Virus record (IMG/VR): IMGVR_UViG_3300044644_000378
Location: 1-37,628 of that record
DNA: 37,628 bases
Source: a virus
Direction: 5' to 3' (one strand)
This document shows positions 7,425 to 14,754 of the stretch, in pieces. The notes under the pieces are model-generated. The model did no database searches, had not been told where the DNA came from, and saw only the letters and a program-made list of their open reading frames with translations. Position 1 is the stretch's first letter, and each line of letters opens with the position of its first letter. The position numbers were made by a program, and so were the translations under genes.

Positions 7425-7834
7425 CTTGGTTTAGCTCCTATTACTGTTTTCATTGTACCCGAACTGTTTTCTATATTATTAAATTTAAGTTCGCAGTACT
7501 TTTTACTAACTTCATCACCGCTATCATAACGATCTTTAAGACCTTTGGTAATGACAGCAAGTTCTGTGGTCATTGTTATTGTAGCTTTGTTCTCAGGAAT
7601 ACTAGCTGAGTAGTTACGAAGTTCTATGCTTTTAACATAAACAGTGTCTACATAGGCTAACACTTCTTTAGTACCGCATTTAGTCACGCCTACTTGTGCT
7701 TGTGTATGAATTTGATTAACTAAACTGTATTCGTTGCTGTCAAACTTAGCCATACGGTACGCATCAATTATTGTACTAATACTAGCACAACCTGACAATA
7801 GAACTACTAGACTAACTAGAGCTAGTTTTTTCAT
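7421..7834 (-). CDS. predicted lipoprotein in the lysis cassette
   Basis: A 137-residue protein with a lipoprotein signal peptide: MKKLALVSLVVLLSGCASIS, lipobox LSGC with Cys at position 16. The mature part is mixed alpha/beta with two further Cys. It is expected to be exported and lipid-anchored. The start overlaps the o-spanin stop (ATGA) and the end overlaps the next gene, so it is embedded in the lysis operon. It is longer than a usual Rz1 and not Pro-rich, so it is not the main o-spanin candidate. It may be an extra outer-membrane or superinfection factor. Confidence 0.7.
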   Translation of the reverse strand: MKKLALVSLVVLLSGCASISTIIDAYRMAKFDSNEYSLVNQIHTQAQVGVTKCGTKEVLAYVDTVYVKSIELRNYSASIPENKATITMTTELAVITKGLKDRYDSGDEVSKKYCELKFNNIENSSGTMKTVIGAKPR

Positions 7835-8091
7835 TTAACTTCCTCGTAGATACGACGTTGTTCTTTATACCAAATACCCCATGCTTCGTGTTTGGCTTGA
7901 CATTCATAATAGGTGCTATAGTTTTCACTTACATTGCTCACAACATCACTTAGTTTGCTAGTGTCGGTTGGTAGCTGGGTAAGAACTGGACAATCTATAG
8001 CAAGTTCACTCGGAACATCTGGAAATGGTGCTTTAACTGGCACTAGAGTTGAACACCCTGAGAGTAATAATACCGCTAATAGATATCTCAT
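7831..8091 (-). CDS. Rz1-like outer-membrane spanin lipoprotein
   Basis: An 86-residue protein with a short signal peptide and lipobox (MRYLLAVLLLSGCSTL, LSGC, Cys at 13), followed by a Pro-containing segment VPVKAPFPDVP typical of Rz1-like subunits. It directly follows the i-spanin gene with an ATGA overlap, the classical Rz/Rz1 order. It should be anchored in the outer membrane and pair with the inner-membrane spanin to fuse the two membranes at lysis. The mature part is acidic and contains a C-terminal helix. The assignment rests on the lipobox and context. Confidence 0.72.
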   Translation of the reverse strand: MRYLLAVLLLSGCSTLVPVKAPFPDVPSELAIDCPVLTQLPTDTSKLSDVVSNVSENYSTYYECQAKHEAWGIWYKEQRRIYEEVK

Positions 8092-8537
8092 TTAGTTTCT
8101 CCCACTGGTTTCTCTGCGGCCTTGTTTAATATTTCAATAGCTTCTTTAGGCACTACGCATTCACCGTTGATAATCTTTTCTTTTTCTACAATTTCTTTCT
8201 GTAGTTGAACCTGTACTTCTTTAATTTTTTTGATCTTAGTAACTACTTTAGTTTTGATCACTGTGTTTGTTTCTTGGCTTTTAACCACAGCCGCATCTAC
8301 TTTAGCCTGTAATTCTGCAGCACGAGCACGCCACTGCATCTCAACTTCGTAGCCGCCTTTAAAATATACACCTGCTACCAACAGCATAATGCCTACAACC
8401 TGTACTATTAGTCGATAGGGTCTAAGGTAACTAAAATTGAATACAAAGCCTAGCAATGAAGTAATGATACCGGCATAGAATACACCGTTAACGAATCCAT
8501 GTATGATGCTATCTGGAATAAATGTCAACATCCACAT
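8088..8537 (-). CDS. Rz-like inner-membrane spanin
   Basis: A 149-residue protein with two hydrophobic segments (about 10-33 and 43-60), then a long charged coiled-coil region (about 68-125, rich in VVTKIKKIKEVQVQLQKE-type heptads). This is the expected organisation of an i-spanin, although most Rz proteins have only one membrane segment. It starts one base after the endolysin stop and overlaps the o-spanin start. An alternative start at the second Met (residue 3) is possible. Role: periplasmic coiled coil linking inner and outer membranes during lysis. Confidence 0.72.
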   Translation of the reverse strand: MWMLTFIPDSIIHGFVNGVFYAGIITSLLGFVFNFSYLRPYRLIVQVVGIMLLVAGVYFKGGYEVEMQWRARAAELQAKVDAAVVKSQETNTVIKTKVVTKIKKIKEVQVQLQKEIVEKEKIINGECVVPKEAIEILNKAAEKPVGETK

Positions 8538-8538
8538 G

Positions 8539-9384
8539 TTATTCTCCTAGCATTTTTTTGATAGTATTTGGACCAACAACACCATCTGCGGTTAGGCCAT
8601 GTGCTGTTTGCCATGCTTTAACTGCTTTCTCTGTACCTGGACCAAACTTACCATCTGCTGTTTGTCCTAGAGCCTTTTGTACTGCTTTAACTGTGTCGTT
8701 ATTGCTACCTACACGTACTGTTACGTACTCTGTAGCTGTAGCAGGTGCCGCATGTGACTCTGCTACGTGTCCGCCACCTAGTAAGTGTTTAGCTTCTTTG
8801 TAGTGCTTTGTACGGTCTTCTAAGCCAATGGTACCACCGTTAATACGTTTAGTCATTTTAACTATATCATCACTATCACAGATAGCGTTTAGGCCATTTG
8901 TTTTCCAAAACCAGCAAGCTGATTCAATAGCACCGTCTAGTGTTTCTAAGTCTGCTACTGCTTCTTCTACAGTTAAGCCTACTGATTTAGCAAATTTAGT
9001 ATAGTTGTCACGTCCTGTTAGTTGAATAGCACCACGACCACAGAATTTAAATCCATCACCACTAGACTCTGGACCATTGCCCATACGTCCACCGTAGACT
9101 TTGTTAGCAATCTTTTCTGGTTGACGATGATATGGTTGCGCACTTGCTAGTGTTGGGAAATATTTTTTAAAGATTTTACTTAAACCCTCTGCTGAATAGT
9201 TTAAGTTTTCTTTAAGAATTGTAAAGCCCGCCGACTCATGTCCGCATTGTGCTAAGAAGCCTGCTGCACGATTAACTGTGTTAATCTCGTACTTTTCAAA
9301 TTGCTCTGTAAGTACTTCTGCTAGGTCTTCTGGATGTTTATACTTTGGAAATAGTGCTTTGATTATACCTGCTGTAATTTGCAT
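8539..9384 (-). CDS. endolysin: GH19 chitinase/lysozyme domain plus peptidoglycan-binding domain
   Basis: A 281-residue endolysin. The N-terminal glycoside hydrolase family 19 domain (about 1-200) shows the catalytic-site segment AQCGHESAGF (Glu50), the NYSAEGL segment, and the conserved GRGAIQLTGRDNY substrate-cleft motif near 118-130. A Thr/Ala-rich linker is followed by a C-terminal PG_binding_1-type domain (about 215-281, with VKAVQKALG and TADGVVGPNTIKKM). It has no signal peptide, so export depends on the holin. It cleaves the glycan backbone of peptidoglycan. It is first in the cassette order endolysin, i-spanin, o-spanin, lipoprotein, small protein, holin. Confidence 0.92.
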   Translation of the reverse strand: MQITAGIIKALFPKYKHPEDLAEVLTEQFEKYEINTVNRAAGFLAQCGHESAGFTILKENLNYSAEGLSKIFKKYFPTLASAQPYHRQPEKIANKVYGGRMGNGPESSGDGFKFCGRGAIQLTGRDNYTKFAKSVGLTVEEAVADLETLDGAIESACWFWKTNGLNAICDSDDIVKMTKRINGGTIGLEDRTKHYKEAKHLLGGGHVAESHAAPATATEYVTVRVGSNNDTVKAVQKALGQTADGKFGPGTEKAVKAWQTAHGLTADGVVGPNTIKKMLGE

Positions 9385-9403
9385 AATTGAAAAATCCTTG
9401 TTG

Positions 9404-9970
9404 TTATTTTATTCCTGCCGCCCGTCTTAAACTTTCTGTAAATTCATTTATTGGCGCTGTTGTAGTTACATCAACTCCTGCGGCTAGTTTGAGCTGATCT
9501 AATTCTTTGTCTTGATCTGCATCTTTTTCATACCTAGCACGATATTTTTCTGGAGTTAATGCCATAATTTGACCTAATACCTCAACTGTTAGTTCGTGCT
9601 CACTGTTAGATTTAAAATAACGTACACGCCAATCAGTGATATCTTGTTCTGTTAAGTTTACTATATCTGATATTAATTGATAAATTTGTTCAGGCATTGC
9701 CGGTGTGCGATCAAGTTCAACAAACACTAGGTAATCGCCACCTTCTTTTTCACCTGAACTAACATCAGCATCGAGTACCCAGTCATAGCCTTTTTCAATA
9801 AAGCCGACTAGGTCGGTTGCGGGCTCTTTACCTGAGACTTTAAAGCTAACCACGCAGACATCTGCATCCTCGCCCATTTTACTTTTATATTCGTCGATGT
9901 GTAGTTCATTGTGAACTAAACGTTTTAAGTCGCCACTTTCTAAGTTTTCGTTAAGCTGGTTGTTGTGCAT
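9404..9970 (-). CDS. conserved phage protein, unknown function
   Basis: A 188-residue acidic protein from the Met at 9970 (MHNNQLNENLESGDLKRLVH). The frame extends 23 codons further upstream, but that region overlaps the preceding gene, and the chosen ATG lies one base after its stop. The core has alternating strands (ADVCVVSFKV, GGDYLVFVELDR) and a C-terminal helical stretch around MALTPEKYRARYEK. The C-terminus ends SLRRAAGIK. I recall homologues in T4-like environmental phages next to the same neighbour. A structural role is possible but not shown. Confidence 0.7.
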   Translation of the reverse strand: MHNNQLNENLESGDLKRLVHNELHIDEYKSKMGEDADVCVVSFKVSGKEPATDLVGFIEKGYDWVLDADVSSGEKEGGDYLVFVELDRTPAMPEQIYQLISDIVNLTEQDITDWRVRYFKSNSEHELTVEVLGQIMALTPEKYRARYEKDADQDKELDQLKLAAGVDVTTTAPINEFTESLRRAAGIK

Positions 9971-9971
9971 T

Positions 9972-10511
9972 TTATGCGATACCTTGTTCATTGCCTTGCT
10001 CATTTTGTTCGTCTGATATGTTTTCTGCTGCGTCATCACCTTCTTCGTATGCTTGATTTACATCTTCAAGGTCTAAGGTTTCGCTTTCTAACTCTAAGCT
10101 ACCTTGTTGTATTTCCTGCATTAGCTTTTTAGGCATAACAATTTTGACCAGCCATACCGGAACTTTTTTCATCTTAGGCATTTTACCGCCCGGTTCAAAG
10201 TCATCTGGTTCTTTAACTTTAACTGGATATTCTAGCATATCTTTGCTATAATATACTTCACAGTCGTAACTTAGTAAACGCTCGCCACCACGTGGGTCTG
10301 GCATCATTCTGTGCGGCCACATGAATGTACAGGTTACAAAATATTTTTCGTATGCTGGCCCTTGTACTAACTCACCTTCTTTCCAGTGTTTAAACACATA
10401 AAGATCAAGTTCGTCTAATACTCGTTCAAAGTCCAATAGAGTATTCAGACTGCTGTCAGTCATAAATATTTCTTTTGTATTTTGTATAACGTCTGTAATT
10501 GCTTTGGTCAT
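9972..10511 (-). CDS. conserved phage protein, unknown function
   Basis: A 179-residue protein. The core (about 20-130) contains a conserved region VTCTFMWPHRMMPDPRGGER and the basic strand GKMPKMKKVPVWLVKIVMP. The C-terminus is strongly acidic and Gln/Asn-rich and probably disordered. It is paired with the next gene (1-base gap). A GAATAAATA late motif at 10531-10539 sits upstream. An internal Met at residue 17 is an alternative start. No catalytic signature is recognised; by association it may be a virion or assembly protein. Confidence 0.7.
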   Translation of the reverse strand: MTKAITDVIQNTKEIFMTDSSLNTLLDFERVLDELDLYVFKHWKEGELVQGPAYEKYFVTCTFMWPHRMMPDPRGGERLLSYDCEVYYSKDMLEYPVKVKEPDDFEPGGKMPKMKKVPVWLVKIVMPKKLMQEIQQGSLELESETLDLEDVNQAYEEGDDAAENISDEQNEQGNEQGIA

Positions 10512-10530
10512 AAGTTTAGGTTCTTTATGT

Positions 10531-10538
10531 TATTTATT
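10531..10538 (-). promoter_or_regulatory. candidate late promoter (AATAAATA)
   Basis: The minus strand reads AATAAATA about 20 bases upstream of the gene starting at 10511. It overlaps the stop codon of the sulfotransferase-like gene. Confidence 0.4.
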
Positions 10539-11184
10539 CAATTCCGCGAGCTTGCTTGGATTGTACACCGTGCCAAACTTCCTGATCTAACCAGTATTCA
10601 TCTACGTGTTTAACATACTTGGCATTAGGATCAACATCTAAAAACTTAAAGATGTCCGGATTAGCGTAGTCTACAGGAAAACTTAACAGTTTATTAATAT
10701 ATTTAAGGTAATGCTCGCGATGTAAAAATAATGCTTCATTTGATAGGAAATGTATAGGAAAATCGCTGGTTAAGAGATGATTATAGTAGTATTCTTGCGC
10801 AATTGGTGTGGTTATTTCCTTGCGTACTCGTAACTGTTGTTCTGCATTAATATTCATATCACGAGTAATAATAGCGATCTTAACATCTATACCAAATCCA
10901 CGTGCTTGTTGTGCTACTTCGAGTATTTTAGGAATATAACGTTGCCCATCGTAAAAGAAAGGACAGCTAACATTAGCCAACCAATAGTCTCGACCTTCAA
11001 ATTGCCTGGCAGTGAGCCGCTCAGGGTAGACCCAATATTCAGCAAACGGTTCTAGATCACTAGGCACCCAATAGTTGTCTAATAGACTTTTCCAACCTCC
11101 TACATTATTGTGTGTGCTAAGAATACGGCTGAATAAATGATTACCACTGCCCTGCGGCCCTGTGATTATTAATAACGTTTTCAT
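10534..11184 (-). CDS. P-loop sulfotransferase-like protein, copy A
   Basis: A 216-residue protein beginning with a strand and a P-loop-like turn, LLIITGPQGSGNHLFSRIL. The usual Walker Lys-Ser/Thr is replaced by Asn-His, as in sulfotransferase-type PAPS-binding loops rather than kinases. GGWKSLLDNYW and FAEYW motifs follow, and a C-terminal KYVKHVDEYWLD segment. The upstream gene (11181-11810) is a clear paralogue with the same motifs in the same order, with overlapping ends (ATGA). The probable cofactor is a nucleotide or PAPS; the substrate is unknown. The fold is fairly sure, the reaction is not. Confidence 0.68.
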   Translation of the reverse strand: MKTLLIITGPQGSGNHLFSRILSTHNNVGGWKSLLDNYWVPSDLEPFAEYWVYPERLTARQFEGRDYWLANVSCPFFYDGQRYIPKILEVAQQARGFGIDVKIAIITRDMNINAEQQLRVRKEITTPIAQEYYYNHLLTSDFPIHFLSNEALFLHREHYLKYINKLLSFPVDYANPDIFKFLDVDPNAKYVKHVDEYWLDQEVWHGVQSKQARGIE

Positions 11185-11810
11185 GGTTTTTGTTTTAGTA
11201 CTGTTCCAGTTTTGTTACATTCGTCTAAGAAATATTCATCTACGTAAGTGACATATTTTTTATTACTATCCTCTGACAATATATCATTAATTCTATGATC
11301 GTTCCATGCTACCGGAATGTTAACATCTAATGTTTTTAAATAGTGTTGTTTGTACAAATACAATAATTCGTAGCTGACAAATTTTGTTGCTATAAATGTA
11401 GATCCTAATGCCGATAATAATAATGGTACTGTATTTTCACCACGTAGCCTAGTCTGCTGTTGAAATAGAATATTTTGATCTCTGCCACATACTATTAATT
11501 CTGGATGTACCCCTGTGCGCATCAACTGTCTGATAAACATTTCGATATTTGGAGACCACTTGGTATCGCCGATACCTAACGGCACACTAATGCTGGTAAA
11601 ATAATAGTCGCTTTGGGTCCAATCAAAATCCTTTAATAATTCAGGATTACGCCAATAGTCGGCAAACGGTTCTGCATAACGATGAGCTTCCCAGTAATTA
11701 TCTAATAGGCTTTTCCATCCATAGACCTCCGGATGCAGACTAAAGATTTTACTCCACAGATGATTGCCGGCACCCTGTGGGCCAATTAACACTAATATCT
11801 TCTTAGCCAT
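11181..11810 (-). CDS. P-loop sulfotransferase-like protein, copy B
   Basis: A 209-residue paralogue of the adjacent downstream protein. Shared landmarks are LVLIGPQGAGNHLWSKIF (P-loop with Asn-His), GWKSLLDNYWEAH, FADYWRNPELL, an RDQN segment in the middle, and the C-terminal KKYVTYVDEYFLDE. The two arose by tandem duplication followed by strong divergence. The start overlaps the end of the amidotransferase gene by 8 bases, so the three form one translational unit. Their pairing may reflect a heterodimer or two related substrates. Confidence 0.68.
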   Translation of the reverse strand: MAKKILVLIGPQGAGNHLWSKIFSLHPEVYGWKSLLDNYWEAHRYAEPFADYWRNPELLKDFDWTQSDYYFTSISVPLGIGDTKWSPNIEMFIRQLMRTGVHPELIVCGRDQNILFQQQTRLRGENTVPLLLSALGSTFIATKFVSYELLYLYKQHYLKTLDVNIPVAWNDHRINDILSEDSNKKYVTYVDEYFLDECNKTGTVLKQKP

Positions 11811-12342
11811 AAATTAATTTCCTTAGATCACTAGGTAATACAGGGGTGTCCATACGTTCCGGATGCCATACTAGTCCCCATATAGGATAGTCTCGATGGC
11901 GATATGCTTCGCAATGATCGTCGTGACTTGCAATACTAATTAAATTTTTACCTAGTTCGTAAATACAAATATCATGATAACTATTTACTTGCTGAGCCAC
12001 TCCCTCTAACAGGACATTGTGTGATACATTTCTATGTCCGGTGATTTCAGCATTAACTCCGCCAAATATATAGTTAAGAAAAAATGCACCGTGACAAATA
12101 CCAATTATAGGTTTATTATTACGCATAGCCCAATCACATACCGTTAATTCAGTTTTTAGACGCTGTTGAGTTTCGTTGCCGCCGGATACAACCAGTATAT
12201 CCGATTCTTCTATTGTAACATCAACTAAATTTGGAATTAAACACAATTCGTGATCTTTAAACAGATGATACCAACCCTGTTCTAAACAGTCATAAACAAT
12301 ACCGTTAATTTCAGTTTGTCGTTGTGTAATTGCTATTTTCAT
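11803..12342 (-). CDS. class I glutamine amidotransferase-like (peptidase C26 type)
   Basis: A 179-residue enzyme with the full class I triad: nucleophile Cys83 in IGICHGAFFLN, and His160 and Glu162 in LVWHPER. The start MKIAITQR and the segment DCLEQGWYHLF resemble stand-alone amidotransferases found in polysaccharide and LPS gene clusters. It should hydrolyse glutamine to give ammonia, or cleave gamma-glutamyl amides. No synthase partner domain is fused. It overlaps the membrane protein upstream (ATGA) and the P-loop protein downstream. The context suggests a small biosynthetic module. Confidence 0.83.
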   Translation of the reverse strand: MKIAITQRQTEINGIVYDCLEQGWYHLFKDHELCLIPNLVDVTIEESDILVVSGGNETQQRLKTELTVCDWAMRNNKPIIGICHGAFFLNYIFGGVNAEITGHRNVSHNVLLEGVAQQVNSYHDICIYELGKNLISIASHDDHCEAYRHRDYPIWGLVWHPERMDTPVLPSDLRKLIYG

Positions 12343-12569
12343 TTGAAGTATGCGAAGTAAATTAGTCCAGCAATAATCATAAAGATTTGCGGCAAGAAAT
12401 TAGTAATTAAACTTTTCTCATTCCATTTAAAGCCTACATAAACCCAACCGCAGGCACCGATAATTTGCAAGATGCTATTCCAGGGAGTAATACCCAATAT
12501 ATGTAACGGCATGGCACATAGAATCATTGTTGCTGAAAACCATTTAACAATTACTGTATAATCTTTCAT
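12339..12569 (-). CDS. small integral membrane protein
   Basis: A 76-residue hydrophobic protein with about three membrane segments (about 8-27, 32-48 and 55-74) and a short cytoplasmic loop KWNEKSL. The pattern resembles small uncharacterised membrane proteins from marine bacteria and their phages (DUF6552-like, from memory). It shares an ATGA overlap with the amidotransferase. Function unknown. Confidence 0.65.
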   Translation of the reverse strand: MKDYTVIVKWFSATMILCAMPLHILGITPWNSILQIIGACGWVYVGFKWNEKSLITNFLPQIFMIIAGLIYFAYFK

Positions 12570-12588
12570 TAAAATCCTAGAGGTAAAA

Positions 12589-12612
12589 AAAGGGACCTAA
12601 GTCCCTTTCTTT
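12589..12612 (-). terminator. rho-independent terminator after ferritin-like gene
   Basis: A perfect 8-bp stem AAAGGGAC / GTCCCTTT (arms 12589-12596 and 12601-12608) with a 4-base loop and, on the minus strand, a following T-run. It lies just after the stop at 12636 and before the small membrane protein gene. Confidence 0.85.
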
Positions 12613-12635
12613 GAAACTTATACAATTAATTATGC

Positions 12636-13325
12636 TTAGTGAGCAGCATCCATTAATTTTACAGCTTCTGGTGTAGCAGTTGTGTTCATGCAAGAAATAG
12701 CAAACAAATCCATACGCATTGTACGTGCAATTTCTTCAATGCGAGCTTGTGTATCAGCATCAGTTGCTAACAACTCTAATGCATGACGACCAATGTTGCT
12801 GTGGAAGCCTTCATCTTTAGCAATCTTAGCGTAGGTTGTTGAAATATATTCATCTTGAATACATTCAGCCATTTTGTTCCATACACGTTCCGCACGACCT
12901 TCAGCAATGAATTGGTAAGCAGCTAGTGCTAGTGGATCGTTTTGTGCTTCGTACTTAGCTAATAGAGCAGCACCTTTAGCAGTTGGTTTAGCAGCTTCTG
13001 CAGCAATTGCAGCTTCAACGTCAACTTTCTCGCCAGTGATGTGTTCAATAACTTCTTTAACCATACGGAAGTGATTAGCTTCGTCTAATGCTTGTTTACT
13101 TAATAGTGCTAGTGTTTCTACTGATGTATCAGCAGGTGCATTAGCAACTTTAGTTGAGATTTCAACCATGTTCATACGCTCGTTAACCATACGACCAGTA
13201 AAATGTTCTACTAGTTGTTCTTGGCTAGGGTTACTAGCAAAGTACGCTTCGACATTCATTTCACTTGCTTGAAATAGTGCTTCATTGTCTTGTGCTAATT
13301 TAGCAACAAATTGTTTTGAGTTCAT
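12636..13325 (-). CDS. ferritin-like diiron-carboxylate protein
   Basis: A 229-residue all-helical protein. The arrangement fits a four-helix diiron centre: Glu49 in MVNERMNM, Glu82 and His85 in DEANHFRMV (ExxH), Glu142 or Glu146 in EGRAERVW, and Glu172 and His175 in KDEGFHSNIG (ExxH). Relatives include rubrerythrin-like, ribonucleotide-reductase-like and PaaA-type oxygenases. The reaction (oxidase, hydroxylase or iron storage) cannot be told from sequence. It has a good ribosome-binding site (AAAGGA) and its own terminator, so it may be a strongly expressed single gene. I consider it a candidate auxiliary metabolic gene. Confidence 0.75.
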   Translation of the reverse strand: MNSKQFVAKLAQDNEALFQASEMNVEAYFASNPSQEQLVEHFTGRMVNERMNMVEISTKVANAPADTSVETLALLSKQALDEANHFRMVKEVIEHITGEKVDVEAAIAAEAAKPTAKGAALLAKYEAQNDPLALAAYQFIAEGRAERVWNKMAECIQDEYISTTYAKIAKDEGFHSNIGRHALELLATDADTQARIEEIARTMRMDLFAISCMNTTATPEAVKLMDAAH

Positions 13326-13348
13326 GTTATATTTTCCTTTTAATAACG

Positions 13349-13918
13349 TTATGTTTTAATCAATGTAACTAGTATATCTGGCCAGACGTTAGTTACCTTG
13401 ACATCTGCGTCGAAGTTTTCTTTAATCCACCCGGATGTAAAGTACTCCCACTTACAGTTATTTATCATTGCAAATTCTAATATAGCCTTATTCTGTGCCA
13501 TAATTTCATTCATCATGCCCACGCTATCTTTGTAAGCATCGTAACAGGGATATTTAATTTGAAAGCCGCCTGCTTCATGCCACCAAGCATAACTTGACAT
13601 ATCCGGGCGATATACTAGCATAATCCAACCAGGTAGTTCACTTAATTTATATGCCCAGTCGTGACTCTTAACTAACTTACACCCGCCTGGTTGTGTCCAT
13701 GCTTGATCTACATAGCTAGCCGCAGGAATAGCATCAAACTCCATGCTACGGCCAAAGTATGCACCTATGTGCCCTGTGTAGGTGTGATGTGTATAATTAC
13801 GTTCTGGAGTACGATCACTGGTATTCATGCCAGGTATAGTTTCTATAATCTGTGCAATGCCACTCCATCGACTTCCTGGTACGCCTGTAAAAAATATGTG
13901 ATTAGGTAATTTGCTCAT
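13349..13918 (-). CDS. sulfotransferase-like P-loop protein
   Basis: A 189-residue protein from the Met at 13918 (MSKLPNHIFFTGVPGSRWSG). The opening strand and loop, FFTGVPGSRWSGIAQII, resemble a sulfotransferase 5'-phosphosulfate-binding loop. Later motifs are KLVKSHDWAYKL and MLVYRPDMSSYAWWH, the latter like the 3'-phosphate-binding region. The frame is open 19 codons further upstream, but those overlap the divergent plus-strand gene, whose start is only 12 bases away. It is distinct from the paired P-loop genes at 10534-11810 but probably related in fold. Substrate unknown. Confidence 0.65.
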   Translation of the reverse strand: MSKLPNHIFFTGVPGSRWSGIAQIIETIPGMNTSDRTPERNYTHHTYTGHIGAYFGRSMEFDAIPAASYVDQAWTQPGGCKLVKSHDWAYKLSELPGWIMLVYRPDMSSYAWWHEAGGFQIKYPCYDAYKDSVGMMNEIMAQNKAILEFAMINNCKWEYFTSGWIKENFDADVKVTNVWPDILVTLIKT

Positions 13919-13930
13919 ATAAGTAATTAT

Positions 13931-14446
13931 ATGAATCAAACAGCACTTAATAATTATTTTGGTACCACATGGCAATCAAATTTAAAACAATACACATACT
14001 CCGGGTGGGCATTGGTTGATAAAATTAATCCCAACGAATTAGTATTAGATGTGGGCTGTGGATTCAATGAGTTTAAATCTCGTATACCCAATCTTGTAGG
14101 CATCGATCCTGCAAACGACAAAGCCGATTTTAAACTACCTATAGAATATTTTAGAAATGATATAAAGTTTGATGTAGCATTTTGCCTAGGTAGTATTAAC
14201 TTTGGTAAAGAAATTAACATAGTCAATCAAATTACACATGTAATTGCATGTCTCAAACCTAAAAGTAGAATCTATTGGCGTTGCAATCCTGGGTTGCACG
14301 ACCACGGTAATACTGAATGTAATAATATAGACTTTTATCCATGGACTATAGAAAAACATGTAGAGTTCGCTGAATTATTTGGATTTAAATTAACGGTTGC
14401 TAGATGGGATACTGCTAATAGAATCTATGCTGAATGGACCAGGTAG
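13931..14446 (+). CDS. SAM-dependent methyltransferase, class I
   Basis: A 171-residue protein, one of only two intact plus-strand genes. It has the SAM-binding motif I ELVLDVGCGFNEFK (about 36-49), the acidic end of strand 2 in LVGIDPAND, and a motif IV-like FDVAFCLGSINFG. It lacks the DPPY or Pro-Cys motifs of DNA methylases, so a small-molecule or sugar methyltransferase is more likely. Its start is 12 bases from the start of the divergent sulfotransferase-like gene. The C-terminus ends RWDTANRIYAEWTR. Confidence 0.78.
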   Translation: MNQTALNNYFGTTWQSNLKQYTYSGWALVDKINPNELVLDVGCGFNEFKSRIPNLVGIDPANDKADFKLPIEYFRNDIKFDVAFCLGSINFGKEINIVNQITHVIACLKPKSRIYWRCNPGLHDHGNTECNNIDFYPWTIEKHVEFAELFGFKLTVARWDTANRIYAEWTR

Positions 14447-14754
14447 CTTAATACTTAGTCTAGATCTTAAAAATATAACTGAGCACTTTCAACCATTTTC
14501 TTATAGTTAAATAAATTTAACATAGGAGGACAAGCAATACAGAAATTAGCATAAGTTTAATAAATTGTACACTCAGACGACGATGTTGTTAATACACTGA
14601 CACTACAAGAAGGCATATTCAGACAGTCTCAATTAAACTCTGCACTTACTGTATTCACAAATACAATAATAAATTCGACCAACCTTTAATTAACAGTGGC
14701 GCAACATTTACCACACCGCATGATTAATAACTAATTAACTAACAATGGTGGACT
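14447..14754 (+). pseudogene. 308-base gap with possible decayed gene remnant
   Basis: No intact gene is visible here. One plus-strand frame gives protein-like pieces separated by stops: IGGQAIQKLA (from 14522), then after three stop codons a 40-residue piece starting near 14561 that includes DDVVNTLTLQEGIFRQSQLN (14576 onward) and ends at 14689. After a one-base frame change comes LINSGATFTTPHD to about 14730. There is no start codon; an AGGAGG lies at about 14524-14529. A short inverted repeat GTTAAAT/ATTTAAC precedes it. The simplest reading is a decayed structural-type gene. It could also hold the PhoH leader or an RNA. Confidence 0.3.

Noticed and set aside
13343-13352. Palindrome ATAACGTTAT upstream of the ferritin-like gene as an operator
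   Set aside because: A single 10-base palindrome in AT-rich sequence, overlapping a stop codon, with no second copy.
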